Positions 1 through 10,481 of a stretch of 64,000 bases of DNA are shown in pieces. Below the pieces are notes generated by a model. That model was not told where the DNA came from and searched no databases. It was given only the letters and a program-made list of their open reading frames with translations. Position 1 is the stretch's first letter; every line of letters begins with the position of its first letter. Source of the stretch: Ignavibacteriales bacterium (GTDB lineage Bacteria; Bacteroidota; Ignavibacteria; Ignavibacteriales; Ignavibacteriaceae); contig JADJNX010000003.1 of assembly GCA_016714125.1 (NCBI GenBank), positions 248,001-312,000 of the forward strand. The letters are read 5' to 3'. The position numbers and the translations under genes are program-made.

Positions 1-1404
1 CCCATTATGTCATAAACTGTAAGATTCACCTCTCCTTCCCTAGGGATTGTGTACTTTACACTTGTGCTCCCGGTGAAAGGGTTTGGACTTGTATAGATTT
101 TTATTTCCCCTGTTTGTTCTGTATTAAACTCTTCTTCAACACCTGTTGGTTTTCTAACTCCCTTCATAATATATACCCGGTTATTTATCAGTGGAAATTC
201 ACCTTGGTACTCCGCTTCCTCTCCAATGCAAATGTCATCAACTCCGTCACCTGTTACATCTCCTATCCTGCCTGAAAAATTGGGGCTATTGTAAGGGTTA
301 AATGAATATTCATCCGCCTTCTCAGTGGGTATCGGATTCCCTCCGAGAAAAAGCCTCGCTAAATAATATCTAATGTGGATTATCAGATCGTTATATCCAT
401 CCTTATTCACATCACCTATAGGTACGGTATAGCTGGTTGCCGAGTTTTGAGTATTTAATCCTGCTTCCTCGGAAAGGTTTGGTGGTTTGCTACCATAAGA
501 GATCGTTTTTATATACCAGTAGGGAAAGATGGTTTCTGTATTACGAAGAACAAGCTCTCCTTTTCCATCACCATTCATATCATTGACAGCAATGATATTT
601 GTAGTATCATATATTTTAAAAGTATCGGAGAACGCAAAAGAGGGATTACCATAATAGAATTTTCGAAAAGGACTGGTAGAAATATTCATTGGGCTGCATT
701 CCATTGAAATATCTGTACAACCGTCACCATCTATGTCTGCAAATTGTTGAAAAACCGCCGAATAGTTACTTACAAAGTCCGGATGCATATTTGTATCTGA
801 CAGGGTGTGGTATGTAGGAACAGTATCTGTACTGCCGGTTTAGAAAAAAATGGTACTCCCTGCATTTGGATACACTGATGAAACGCCGACTAATTCTTCG
901 AACCCATCTCCATTAAAGTCGATTGGCCAATTCTGACCTTTTAAAAGAAGATTATTCTTCGAACTGTCAGAGAATGAGAAATAAAAGTGTGATCCGGGAT
1001 TGTATCAATTTGTGCACCTCCAAAATATACATCTAATCTTAAGGGTTTTGGCGGAAGACTTGTCTTGATAACAATATCTCTATAACCATCTCTGTTCCAA
1101 TCACAAGCCGTTACAGCCCTCGGAGATTGTATCGGGAGAGAAAATACCGGTTCGGGGGATATTGGGTTTCCTCCCCGGTAATACATTGCCATGGCAGTAG
1201 ATATTGAGGGATCTGGACGTATTCCAATCAGAAAATCATCAAAACCATCGTCATCCTGATCGCCCATATATACTATTGATTCGTAAAAAAATATCCCTCT
1301 TTACTGAAGACGATAGTATCAAACTGGGCATTAACTTCACCAAATACAGCAATTGTAAAGATTAGGGTAAAGTACAGTCGAATGTTGAAACATTTGATAT
1401 TCAT
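1..1404 (-). CDS. FG-GAP/VCBS-repeat secreted protein with T9SS sorting domain (frame-disrupted, partial)
   Basis: The locus starts at an ATG at 1404 with a signal-peptide-like N-terminus (MNIKCFNIRLYFTLIFTIAV) and runs off the left edge. Translation shows repeated D-x-D/N-x-D-G calcium-loop motifs (DQDDDGFDD, DWNRDGYRD, DFNGDGFEE, DIDGDGCTD, DMNGDGKGE, DVNKDGYND, DVTGDGVDD), typical of FG-GAP beta-propellers. It ends in a T9SS-type C-terminal domain (SPNPFTGST...YTIP). The frame is broken near 1290 in a run of A, again near 955, and by an in-frame TAA at 840-842. The protein is probably exported through the outer membrane by T9SS. Its substrate or role cannot be read from the sequence. The breaks may be sequencing errors, since coding similarity resumes cleanly after each one. 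Confidence 0.7.
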
Positions 1405-1433
1405 TATTACTCCAATTAACATTATTTAAAAAC

Positions 1434-1508
1434 AAAAAAACGGAGATCCACACATAACCATTCCATCGGGCAGCGAACTGTCCGCGGGGGCAATGTGTTA
1501 ATCTCCGT
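1434..1508 (-). terminator. Rho-independent terminator-like hairpin with U7 tail
   Basis: An eight-base-pair basal stem, an upper stem and a UUCG-capped tip are followed on the minus strand by seven T residues. It ends the candidate small RNA and lies only about 30 bases before the FG-GAP start codon, so it could act as an attenuator for that gene. It could also terminate transcription coming from nth. Confidence 0.55.
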
Positions 1509-1634
1509 TCTTAATACGGGACTACTAAACACACAAACTATTTAACGATTAACAATTGTCTCCTACGGCTAATTCACCGTCTATTGTTTATCTTATCGAT
1601 ATTGGTCTTCCTTAAAATAAAAAATTAACTTTCT
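1434..1634 (-). ncRNA. candidate structured small RNA / long leader RNA
   Basis: The minus strand of this gene-free stretch has a sigma70-like promoter at its upstream end, two well-formed hairpins and a terminal U-run. Hairpin 1 (1546-1598) nests CGAU/AUCG, AACAAU/AUUGUU and ACGG/CCGU helices. Hairpin 2 (1440-1508) pairs ACGGAGAU with AUCUCCGU across a symmetric UA/GG internal loop, then ACACAU with AUGUGU, and is capped by a CAG-UUCG-CUG tetraloop helix. Seven U residues follow it. The predicted transcript is about 200 nt. I could not match it to 6S, SRP, tmRNA, RNase P or a known riboswitch. It could also be the leader and attenuator of the FG-GAP gene starting at 1404. Confidence 0.45.
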
Positions 1635-1641
1635 TGGAAAG

Positions 1642-1670
1642 AAATTACATTTAAAATTTGATAAAGTCAA
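1642..1670 (-). promoter_or_regulatory. sigma70-like promoter for the candidate small RNA
   Basis: On the minus strand, TTGACT (1670-1665) is followed after 17 bases by TAATTT (1647-1642). The predicted start is near 1634. No other gene start lies close downstream, which is why a separate RNA is suspected. Confidence 0.4.
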
Positions 1671-1751
1671 GAGGTTGAAAAAATGTTTTTCGATATCTAA
1701 AGTAAAATGAAGGTACAAACCTCAAAGCAATATTTTTTACGAGTTGTACGG

Positions 1752-2396
1752 TTACCCGCGCGACACCGAAGGACACAAATCATTCAGAATACATCTATTA
1801 CACTCAGGTTTTCTTGCAAAACAGACATTTCTGCCGTGGGTGGCAAGCAGATGGGAAAATGAAACCCATTCGACGGGATCAAGCAATTCTTTCAATTCCG
1901 ATTCGATCTTTTCAGGGTCTGAAACTGCCACAAGTCCAAGCAAATTTGAGAGTCGTTTAACATGAGTGTCAACTGCGATCGCCGGGATCCCAAAAGCATT
2001 ACCCACAACAACTGAAGCTGTTTTTCTCCCTACACCGGGAAGTTCACGGAGAATATCAAAATCCTTTGGTACCTCTCCCCCATATTGCGAGACAAGAATT
2101 TCAGAACAATTTTTGATACTCTTCGCTTTTTGTTTGTAGAAACCGGTCGAAAATATCTCCTTTTCTATCTCTTCGAGTGTTGCGGATGAAAAATCTTTGG
2201 GGCTTTTAAATTTCTGAAAAAGGGTCTGAGTTACGATATTAACTCTTGCATCAGTGCATTGTGCTGAAAGGATTGTCGCAATCAGAAGTTCAAAGGGAGA
2301 AGTAAAATTTAATGCAATTTCAACTTCAGGATATGTGGCTTTTAATCCTTTTGCCACTTCATTTGCTAGTGATTTTTTATCGATCTTGGGGGTCAA
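1752..2396 (-). CDS. nth: endonuclease III (DNA glycosylase/AP lyase)
   Basis: This is a 214-residue base-excision-repair enzyme that removes oxidised pyrimidines and cleaves at the abasic site. The helix-hairpin-helix ELPGVGRKTASVV is at residues 118-130 and contains the catalytic Lys125. The catalytic Asp143 sits in AVDTHV. A 4Fe-4S cluster loop is formed by Cys192, Cys199, Cys202 and Cys208 (spacing C-x6-C-x2-C-x5-C, as in the family). Length is normal and the frame is intact. It is divergent from the membrane protein at 2457, with only 60 bases between them. Confidence 0.95.
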   Translation of the reverse strand: MTPKIDKKSLANEVAKGLKATYPEVEIALNFTSPFELLIATILSAQCTDARVNIVTQTLFQKFKSPKDFSSATLEEIEKEIFSTGFYKQKAKSIKNCSEILVSQYGGEVPKDFDILRELPGVGRKTASVVVGNAFGIPAIAVDTHVKRLSNLLGLVAVSDPEKIESELKELLDPVEWVSFSHLLATHGRNVCFARKPECNRCILNDLCPSVSRG

Positions 2397-2456
2397 TTTT
2401 ACTTCAATATTTTGTAAATTGTTGTTTTCAATTATATAATTAATCTATCATAACGG

Positions 2457-3311
2457 ATGATTTTAGACACTTTTCTTAACGCTTCCAAACTTACACTTAT
2501 CCATGTAATTTTAATCTTTGGTCTGACGGGATTGATCACCGCAGCACTGTTTTTATTACAAAGGATGATATGCATTTCTTTCAGTAAAACCACTGGATGG
2601 AAAGGCGTTTATCTTACTGCATGGATTGGGACACCCGTTCATGAACTTGGACATGCCATTTTTTGTCTGATATTCAGGCATAAAATAAATGAAGTTGCAC
2701 TGTTTAAGCCCGATAAGGCTTCCGGGGTACTTGGATATGTCTCCCACAACTACAATCCCAAAAGCTTTTATCAGTCAATTGGCAATTTTTTTATAGGAAT
2801 TGCCCCTCTTTTGGTTGGAAGTTTAATCCTCTATCTCCTGTTTGATACCTTTTTCCCCGATTTGGCAGCCGAACCCGTAAAATCCAAATTTGAACTGGAT
2901 AACTTCAACAACTCAACAGTAAGTGTATTAAAAGAAGTTTATTCAAAAATCAGCGGGAACATTTCGATCGTCAGCGGTACTCTGATAAAACCAACAATCC
3001 TGTCAGTGATAATTCTTTATATAATGACATCCATTTCGGCACACATCGCTCCAAGCCACACCGATCTCAAAAATGCTCTGCCGGGCTTTGGACTGTTGGT
3101 TGCTATAATATTTATTGTAAATCTGGTTTTGTCATTCCTGAAAATCAACTCCGCAAGTTATGTTGACTGGTTTACCACATTTCTCGGCAGAATGCACGGA
3201 ATCCTCATATTTGGATTGGCGTTAACCATCCTGACTTTTATCCTGATCTATATTCCCCTCTTCATCTTTTATTTAATTAAAAGAAAAAAGTTACTCAATC
3301 CATTTTATTGA
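2457..3311 (+). CDS. polytopic membrane protein with HELGH metalloprotease motif (M50-like)
   Basis: This 284-residue protein has about six hydrophobic segments. The zinc-protease signature HELGH (His62, Glu63, His66) lies at the end of a hydrophobic stretch, as in site-2 protease-type (M50) enzymes. I see no PDZ domain. The second-metal-ligand motif (N/LDG) of classical RseP/SpoIVFB proteins is not evident, so the family assignment is loose and the substrate unknown. The C-terminus is basic (IKRKKLL). It converges on hemL, whose stop lies 3 bases away. Confidence 0.6.
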   Translation: MILDTFLNASKLTLIHVILIFGLTGLITAALFLLQRMICISFSKTTGWKGVYLTAWIGTPVHELGHAIFCLIFRHKINEVALFKPDKASGVLGYVSHNYNPKSFYQSIGNFFIGIAPLLVGSLILYLLFDTFFPDLAAEPVKSKFELDNFNNSTVSVLKEVYSKISGNISIVSGTLIKPTILSVIILYIMTSISAHIAPSHTDLKNALPGFGLLVAIIFIVNLVLSFLKINSASYVDWFTTFLGRMHGILIFGLALTILTFILIYIPLFIFYLIKRKKLLNPFY

Positions 3312-3314
3312 TAA

Positions 3315-4595
3315 CTATAAAAGAGCTTCATAATGAGCTGTTATTGTCCTGTCGATGTCATCGTCAGAAAGAGCAGTACTCAGGAACCATGATTCAAACT
3401 GCGCAGGTGGAAGATAAATTCCTCTGTCGAGCATACCATGAAAAAACTTTGCATACAAAGCAGTATCAGATTTCATAGCTGATTCCAGATCGTAAACAGG
3501 TTGTTCAGTAAAGAACATACTGATCATCGAACCAATCCGATTAATTCTATATTCTTTTCCAAGTTTTTCAAGATTTTCTCTAAATCCTGTCTCAAGTTTA
3601 TCGGTTTTCTCTTCTAGCAGATCGTAAATTCCGGGATTCTCTTTAATGTGTGTTAAAGCTGCAAATCCTGCCGCCATCGCAAGAGGGTTTCCGCTTAATG
3701 TACCTGCCTGATAGACAGGACCCATCGGTGCAAGTTTTTCCATAATCTCCCGTTTGCCACCAAAAGCACCAACAGGAAGTCCACCACCAATGATTTTTCC
3801 AAAAGTTGTCATGTCAGGAGTGATTCCAAATACCTCTTGAGCACCACCCTGTGCAAGACGGAAACCGGTCATTACTTCATCAAAAATGAAAACTATTCCT
3901 TCTTTGGTGCAAATTTCCCGTAATCCATTCATAAAATCTTCAGTAGGTATTACAACTCCCATATTCCAAACCACAGGTTCAAGAATCAAAGCTGCGATTT
4001 CACCTTTGTTTTGTTTCACCAACTCAATAACACTGTCAAGATCGTTATATCTTGCAATCAAGGTGTCATTTGCGGTTCCTTTTGTTACACCGGGACTGTC
4101 GGGTTCTCCAAATGTTAATGCTCCACTCCCCGCCTTGATCAGGAAAAAATCGGCGTGTCCGTGATAACATCCTTCAAATTTGATTATTTTTTCTCTGTTG
4201 GTATATCCCCTGGCAACTCTAACTGCACTCATAGTTGCTTCTGTTCCCGAGTTTACCATCCGCACCATCTCAATTGATGGAACCATCGAGGTGATAAGTT
4301 TTGCCATCTCCACTTCCATTTCGGTAGGGGCACCAAAACTGGAACCATTCTCCAAAGCTTTTAAAACTGCTTCTTTTATAAATGGCGGATTGTGACCAAA
4401 GATGTGTGGTCCCCAACTTCCGATATAGTCAATATATTCATTTCCATCAACATCAAACAGCTTTGATCCTTCACCTCTTGCCATAAATACAGGGTTTCCA
4501 CCCACAGATTTAAAGGCTCTTACGGGTGAATTTACTCCACCGGGAATATATTTTTTACCTTCTTCAAAAAGCTTGATGCTTTTACTAATATCCAT
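3315..4595 (-). CDS. hemL: glutamate-1-semialdehyde 2,1-aminomutase
   Basis: It converts glutamate-1-semialdehyde to 5-aminolevulinate in the C5 route of tetrapyrrole synthesis, using PLP. Reading from the ATG at 4595 gives about 426 residues, the usual length. The PLP lysine lies in TTFGKIIGGGLP (about Lys267), with FDEVMTGFR (Asp239) holding the cofactor nitrogen and the N-terminal signature PGGVNSPVRAF. A TTG 12 bases upstream is possible, but the ATG fits the family N-terminus better. It lies just downstream of hemB (21 bases), so the two are probably cotranscribed. Confidence 0.95.
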   Translation of the reverse strand: MDISKSIKLFEEGKKYIPGGVNSPVRAFKSVGGNPVFMARGEGSKLFDVDGNEYIDYIGSWGPHIFGHNPPFIKEAVLKALENGSSFGAPTEMEVEMAKLITSMVPSIEMVRMVNSGTEATMSAVRVARGYTNREKIIKFEGCYHGHADFFLIKAGSGALTFGEPDSPGVTKGTANDTLIARYNDLDSVIELVKQNKGEIAALILEPVVWNMGVVIPTEDFMNGLREICTKEGIVFIFDEVMTGFRLAQGGAQEVFGITPDMTTFGKIIGGGLPVGAFGGKREIMEKLAPMGPVYQAGTLSGNPLAMAAGFAALTHIKENPGIYDLLEEKTDKLETGFRENLEKLGKEYRINRIGSMISMFFTEQPVYDLESAMKSDTALYAKFFHGMLDRGIYLPPAQFESWFLSTALSDDDIDRTITAHYEALL

Positions 4596-4616
4596 TTTGA
4601 TTCTCAATATTTAAAA

Positions 4617-5600
4617 TTATTTGTTTCTGTCGAGTACTTTAGCCGCTTCCATTGCAAAATAAGTGAGGATCATATCAGCTCCGGCTCTTTTAATTGCCAC
4701 AAGTGATTCCATCATTACCCGTTCCTCATCTATCCACCCGAGTTTTCCGGCGGCTTTAATCATTGCATATTCACCCGACACCTGATATGCTGCGAGGGGC
4801 ATCCCCGTAGCATCTTTTACTCTTCTGATGATATCCAAGTAGGCACCGGCGGGTTTAACCATAATTATATCGGCACCCTCTTCAACATCACTCAAAGCTT
4901 CTCTTATCGCTTCATCACCATTGGCAACATCCATTTGATGTGATCTTCTGTCACCAAATGCAGGAGCAGAATCTGCAGCATCTCTAAACGGTCCATAATA
5001 TCCCGAGGCATACTTCACTGCATAACTGAGAACAGGGATGTTCTTAAATCCATTATCATCAAGCCCCTTGCGAATGGCACCAATTCTTCCATCCATCATA
5101 TCAGAGGGAGCAATTACATCGGCACCTGCTTTTGCATGGGAAACTGCTTCTTTTACGAGGAGATCCACTGTCTCATCGTTTAATATCTCTTCACCATTCA
5201 AAACTCCACAATGACCGTGCGAAGTATATTCACACAAACAGACATCAGTGATAACAAGCAGATTTTTAACTTCGGCTTTGATGGCACGAATTGCTCTTTG
5301 AATGATTCCCTCATCTGAATAAGCATCAGATCCCACTTCATCTTTATGTTCGGGGATTCCGAACAGAATTACCGCAGGAATTCCCAAGGCTGCCACTTCT
5401 TTACACTCTTTTACCAGTTCATCAATAGAGAAATTAAAGACTCCGGGCATGGATCTGATTTCTTTCCTGATTCCCGTACCGGGAACAGCAAACATGGGAT
5501 AAATAAAATCGTTTTTGGTGAGAAGTGTTTCACGAACGAGGTCACGAACCAGAGGGTTGTAGCGTAACCTGCGTAATCTTTTAATCGGAAAATCAGCCAT
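4617..5600 (-). CDS. hemB: delta-aminolevulinic acid dehydratase (porphobilinogen synthase)
   Basis: It condenses two 5-aminolevulinate molecules to porphobilinogen. The protein has 327 residues. The two Schiff-base lysines lie in YAVKYASG (Lys196) and IMVKPAGAY (Lys249). The metal site is the cysteine type (CLCEYTSHGHCG; Cys121, Cys123, Cys131), indicating a zinc enzyme rather than the Asp-rich Mg/K form. A strong ribosome-binding site (AGGAGA, 5-6 bases before the ATG) fixes the start. It is the first gene of a hemB-hemL pair separated from the main heme operon by about 22 kb. Confidence 0.95.
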   Translation of the reverse strand: MADFPIKRLRRLRYNPLVRDLVRETLLTKNDFIYPMFAVPGTGIRKEIRSMPGVFNFSIDELVKECKEVAALGIPAVILFGIPEHKDEVGSDAYSDEGIIQRAIRAIKAEVKNLLVITDVCLCEYTSHGHCGVLNGEEILNDETVDLLVKEAVSHAKAGADVIAPSDMMDGRIGAIRKGLDDNGFKNIPVLSYAVKYASGYYGPFRDAADSAPAFGDRRSHQMDVANGDEAIREALSDVEEGADIIMVKPAGAYLDIIRRVKDATGMPLAAYQVSGEYAMIKAAGKLGWIDEERVMMESLVAIKRAGADMILTYFAMEAAKVLDRNK

Positions 5601-5695
5601 TATGGTCTCCTGAGGGCAATATAATTCGAAAATTGTAAAATTTTAAACTTAAATCTACAACTATTAAAGGGGCTAAGAAAGTGAAATGGAAAGTA

Positions 5696-6207
5696 TCACT
5701 GAAAGAAAATTACTTTTTCCATTATGAGGTGTTCAACTTCGGTTTTGCCCATAATAAAGGGCTCTTTGCCAATCACTTCAAATCCTTGATCTTTATACCA
5801 TTTGGCACTTTTTCATTTTGTGTCATCACTCCAAGTGTGACTTTTTCAAATCTGTACTCAAGTGCAAATTCGCAGGCAAAATTGAGAAGTTGTTTCCCTA
5901 TTCCTTTTCCCTGGTGTGACGGAAGGACATATAACGAAATGATTGAAAAAATGTTATTGTCATCGTCCAGACGCAAGCGCATCCAACCTGAAAGGGCTCC
6001 GTCATCATAAACGAAACACTCTTCCCTGTCAGTTTTAAGCAGCTCTTTTAACTTTACATCGCTATAATTTGCATCCAGATACCAGTCAAGGTCTTCCTTG
6101 GGAATAAAATCATAGGCGGCATACCATGTAGTACGGAGTAATTCTCTAATCTCAATCAAATCTTTTTGTTCTGCTGATCTGATATTTATACTATTGTCTG
6201 GTGACAT
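5696..6207 (-). CDS. GNAT-family N-acetyltransferase (one frameshift)
   Basis: The N-terminal 144 residues are in one frame and include the acetyl-CoA loop LPSHQGKGIGKQLL (R/Q-x-x-G-x-G/A type). After about 5815 the frame shifts by one base. The next frame supplies the typical GNAT end (WYKDQGFEVIGKEPF...) and stops at 5696-5698, giving about 170 residues. The acceptor substrate cannot be predicted. The break lies in a short run of A and is more likely a sequence error than decay, since the downstream frame is fully conserved. Confidence 0.75.
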
Positions 6208-6300
6208 AATAATTCTTTATTTGAATAATTAAATACTTTTTTTCATTTTGCAATATAAGAAATACAATTTTATTAGAAAACTGACTTACCCGGAGTTAAC

Positions 6301-6834
6301 ATGCAAGATGAATTCGTTTTGAAGACTGGAAAGACGCTTGAGGAGTGGAGAAATATTATTTCTGCAAGTGGATTGCAAAAACATTTAGAGATTGTAAACT
6401 TCCTTAAAAGTGACCATGGGATCACTTACGGATTTGCAAACATGATCACTCACAAAGCTCGTGGAACTGATGCAGGATCAGTGGAAGATCAGTCGCAACT
6501 TATCGATGATCAATATAAAGGGAAAGAAAATCCCTTCCCCATTTATGAAAAACTGATGGAAGTGATTTGTGGATTTGGAGAAGATATTGAAGAAGCTCCC
6601 AAAAAAGCTTATGTAAGTATAAGACGAGAAAAACAGTTTGCAATCATTCAGCCAAGTGTTAAAACACGACTTGATCTGGGGCTGAATATCAAAGGTGAAG
6701 AACCATCGGGTATAACCGAAAAAGCCGGCAGTTGGAACGCAATGTGCACCCACCGAATCAAAATCGGAGATATTTCAGAATTAAATCAGGAAATATTCGA
6801 CTGGATCAAAAAAGCCTACGATCAGGCTGGGTAG
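6301..6834 (+). CDS. DUF4287 / DUF5655 domain protein
   Basis: The protein has 177 residues. The first 65 or so fit DUF4287 (KTGKTLEEW...LKSDHGITYGFANMITHKA). The rest fits DUF5655 (PKKAYVSIRREKQFAIIQPSV...RLDLGLNIKG), a small domain often found alone or fused to DUF4287. No catalytic motif is visible and the function is unknown. There is no signal peptide, so it is probably cytoplasmic. It is divergent from the GNAT gene and ends at a bidirectional hairpin. Confidence 0.8.
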   Translation: MQDEFVLKTGKTLEEWRNIISASGLQKHLEIVNFLKSDHGITYGFANMITHKARGTDAGSVEDQSQLIDDQYKGKENPFPIYEKLMEVICGFGEDIEEAPKKAYVSIRREKQFAIIQPSVKTRLDLGLNIKGEEPSGITEKAGSWNAMCTHRIKIGDISELNQEIFDWIKKAYDQAG

Positions 6835-6845
6835 TTGCCTAAAAT

Positions 6846-6873
6846 AAAAAAACCCCGGCAGCAACTGCCGGGG
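6846..6873 (-). terminator. strong Rho-independent terminator (bidirectional hairpin)
   Basis: A nine-base-pair GC-rich stem CCCCGGCAG/CTGCCGGGG with a CAA loop is flanked by seven A residues on the left, which are U residues on the minus strand. It serves the T9SS surface-protein gene ending at 6937 and probably also stops the converging DUF4287 gene. Confidence 0.85.
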
Positions 6874-6936
6874 CTTAAACATCTCATCATAAGAGTTTAG
6901 AGTATTTAATTCCCTTCCGGAAATCTTTTTCTCCTC

Positions 6937-9900
6937 TTATTTCACCAACATCATTTTTTTGACACTGCTGAAACTGCCTGCATTTATTTTATAGATATAA
7001 ACGCCTGTTGGGAGTGAGGTTGCATCAAAACTTACTTCATATTCACCGGCTGTTTTCACTTCGTTTAATAAGGATGCAACAAGTTCACCTGTGATTGAAT
7101 AGATATTTAATGTAACCAGGTTCTCTGCAGGAATTGCAAATCTAATAACCGTTGATGGGTTAAATGGATTTGGATAGTTCTGCGAAAGGTTAAACTCTAC
7201 CGGTACTGAACTGCCAACGGTCTCGACAGACATTGGTGAGTTGAGTGAGTAGAGTGTGCCACCTTCTGTTCCTGCCCATACGATACTCGATGTCGGGGTT
7301 GAGAAAACTGCACCTGCTCCAAGGCCTGAGAGACCAAGGTTGACCCAGTTAGCGCCATTATCCGAACTTCCAAATATTCCGTTAGCCCACGAAGCTGCAT
7401 AAACATTGTTGTTTGCATCGGTTGTAACTCCATAAATAAATGCCTGACCAACATTGGTGTTTGTCCAAGTTGAGCCATTATTAGCTGATTTAAGAACTCC
7501 TGCACCATAAGTGCCTGCGTATATGTTGCCATTAGGTGCAACTGTAAGAGCCCAGATGTAAGGGAAACCTGCGTTGATGCCTGTCCAGTCATTTCAACCG
7601 TTGATTGATTTAATGATTCCCCCACCCACCGAACCCGCCTAAATATTTCCGGAACCATCAATCGCAAGTGCGTGGATTGCTGTGTTGAGGATGCCTGTGT
7701 TAAGGGTTGTCCATGTAGATCCGTTATCAGTGGATTTAAGAACTCCGTAACCCCATGTTCCTGCATAAAGGTTGCCTTGTGCGTCAATTTTGACTGCTCT
7801 GACATCTTTGCCTGCAAGTGAAGTAAGTGTCCATGTGGTTCCACCGTTTACTGTCTTGAAGAGACCTTGTTCGGTTCCTGCATAGATGGTGCCTGAAGCA
7901 TCAACTGCGAGTGACCATACATAACCAACTGTCATTGAAGTATTTATTCTCTCAAATCCTGTAGTTGTCTGCTGGTAGATCTTTCCACCGATTGTTCCGA
8001 TAAGGAGGTTTCCACTGTTGTTGCTGGTCATCGCCCAGATAAATTCATTGCTCATAAACTGACCCTGGCTTGTCCAGTTTCCTGTTCCTGATCCACTTCC
8101 GCCACCGGATCCACCACCTGAACCACCACTGCCGCCTGTATAGTTAAAAAGGTTAATCATTACAGAGGCATAATCGTCTTCTGTGGTGATACCATTATTA
8201 GGTGTTGAGTCAGGATCGTATTGATCTGAATGTGTAATTTCTGCGACATTAACTACATCTTCGTCAACAGGAATGTTGCCACCAAACATTGTATTGTTCA
8301 TCTGTCCCTGACCTGTAAAGTTTTTGCAGATCATTTGACCGTTGATAACACCTGTTACAAAATTCATATCGGCTTTAGGAGCGAGAACTGTTCCACGAAC
8401 ATCAATTCCCTGAATTGTAATGTTTGTTGCATCGGGGAAATTATAAAGTACATTGCTGATTGAAGTTCCGGTTACTGTAAGTCCACCTCTCCAGGTAACT
8501 GTTGTGCCACTGATGTTCACAAGGACAACCGATCCGTTAGGAACTGATATTGCCATGTTGTTAGCCTGTGAAAGCTGTGCACCATCAACATTAAAAACAT
8601 TAAGTAGTGGATGTGTGCCGGTCAGTTCAAGTCCACCCCATTGAAATGTTACATTTCCATTTGCAGGGTAGTTTGAGAGTGAATTGGAAAGATTAAGCAG
8701 ATGTGTTGAAGCTGCGTTAAAATCGATCACATTTCCCTGTCTAACTGTACCATTATTGATGCTTACAGCATTAATTGGCAAGTTTGAACTGTTTCCGTAA
8801 ACAACATTACCGTTGTAAACAGCGCCTGAAACATAAGTAAGATCGTTGCCAACAATTAAAACATCTTCTGTGCCGGCAGGGTATGAAAGTTTATCACCAA
8901 CACTGTAACCTGCAAAGTATGCGTTGTGACCAACTGCAACTTTACCTTCGGTATCTGATGAAGGCTGAAAAACATCATTTAATACAAAAGGTTGTAACCA
9001 ACTGCTTCACCCAAAGTGAAAAAGTTGGAATTAAGCGACTGAAGATTAACTGTAGTCGTCATCTGAAGAGTTGCTGTTCCACCGTTTGCGAGGTTTCCAA
9101 CAGTCCAGACACCGGTCGTGTTATTGTAGCTTCCTTGTGAAGAGGAGTATGAGTTAAAATCAAGTCCTGTAGGAATCTGATCGGTTACAACAACACTGGT
9201 TGCTCCGTTTGGACCATGATTTGTAACTGTGATTGTAAAAGTAATTATCTCACCATGATTTCCGGTGTTGCTTGATGAGGTCTTTGTAATGCTAAGATCA
9301 GCAGTAGCAACCCATGTAACAGATGCGGTACTGGTAACTGTAGTGTTAATCGGAGTAGCCAAAACTATTTTCTGATACTGATTTGGGCTTACTTTATGGA
9401 TATATCTTGTTCCCTGAGGAATGATATGGTGAGCTGTCGCAGTAATAGTAGCATTGTTTGAAACGCCTTGTGATAGTGTAATACCACTGATAGTTCCAGT
9501 AGCATCAGTTACAGCAGAAGTGAAATTTAGACTTCCTGAAGAAGCACCAAAATCAACATTAACTCCCTGCATTGTCTGGAATGAAGCGTTATAACCGGTA
9601 AGATTAAAAACTGCATTCTGACCAACAGGTAATGATTGTGAAGTTGGGTTAAAAAGCAAAGTCGAAAGAATTGATCCACTGTTTGAATTTGCATTTGCAT
9701 CAGCGATAATGGCAAGTGCACGATTTTTAATTGTTGTATTTGTAACTGTGCTTGCATCCACTCCATCACTGAAATGCCATATAGCTACCTGAATTGCAGC
9801 AGCCTCATCTTGCGTTGGTATTCCTGTAAATGGTGCATAGTTATTTAAAATATATGAAATATACTGATTGGTTGACCCATCGTCAGTATATTCATTTGGG

Positions 9901-10202
9901 CTCGAAACTGAATAAGTTGCGAGATTGTGGGAAATGTCGATGCAGTAAAATTTGGCGGCGATACCATTTAATTCTCCGCTTAATGTTCCTGCCCAAACAC
10001 TTTTATTGGTTCCAATTGGAAACTGGAAACTGACATTCTTTCCTATTCCTATCCCAAATACTCTAACGGTTGAACCGGAAGATTGTGTCATCGAGCCGCC
10101 GGGAACCACAAATGGTTTGTTGACGACCGAATCCGGGATCACAGCAAAAGCTTGTGCCATGATTAAGAAAGAGATTGCAAAAATTAGATTTAGTTTTTTC
10201 AC
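6937..10202 (-). CDS. T9SS surface protein: thioester domain, DUF11, choice-of-anchor A, beta-propeller (disrupted)
   Basis: As one locus this encodes about 1,085 residues. Order: signal peptide (1-20); a thioester-domain-like module with Cys87 (YCIDISHNL) and Gln138 (AIQVAIWHFSDG), the pair that forms the internal Cys-Gln thioester in adhesins; a DUF11-type repeat (ADLSITKTSSS...VTVTNHGPNG); and a choice-of-anchor A domain (VLNDVF...GKVAVGHNAYF). A Gly/Ser linker (about 8100-8145) leads to a YCF48/BNR-like propeller with SxDNGxxWT repeats, then a T9SS sorting domain (NYPNPFNPST). Breaks: a one-base loss in a run of A near 8990, an in-frame TAG at 7639-7641 where Tyr is expected, and TGA at 7594-7596 where Gly is expected. 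It is probably a cell-surface adhesin. Confidence 0.75.
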
Positions 10203-10481
10203 GATTGCCTCGATTGATAAGTTGTTGAGGCTTTATTGCAATTACCGTGCCAAATATTTATTTATCATTTTCTGATGGTAATTGAAGGTTTATGGGCTTT
10301 ATAGCCGGAATTTGTATGATGGAAAGTATGTCTCATTATGAGATTAGTGCATCATTTTGTACATGTTTCATTTTTGTTAAAAAAAGTAAAAATGTTCCAA
10401 ATTCGGCTTAAACTGCGTATTTGGCTTAAAATGAAAGAAATTGGAATAAAAGGAGGAAAATAGTGTATCTTTTTAAGACAG

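Noticed and set aside
1434..1634. 6S RNA or SRP RNA
   Set aside because: The 5' and 3' ends do not pair as in 6S, and the conserved SRP loop bases are absent.
7197..7844. Open frame on the minus strand inside the T9SS protein
   Set aside because: It overlaps the propeller frame, is Gln/Leu/Met-rich and has no family resemblance; it is a shadow of the repeat.
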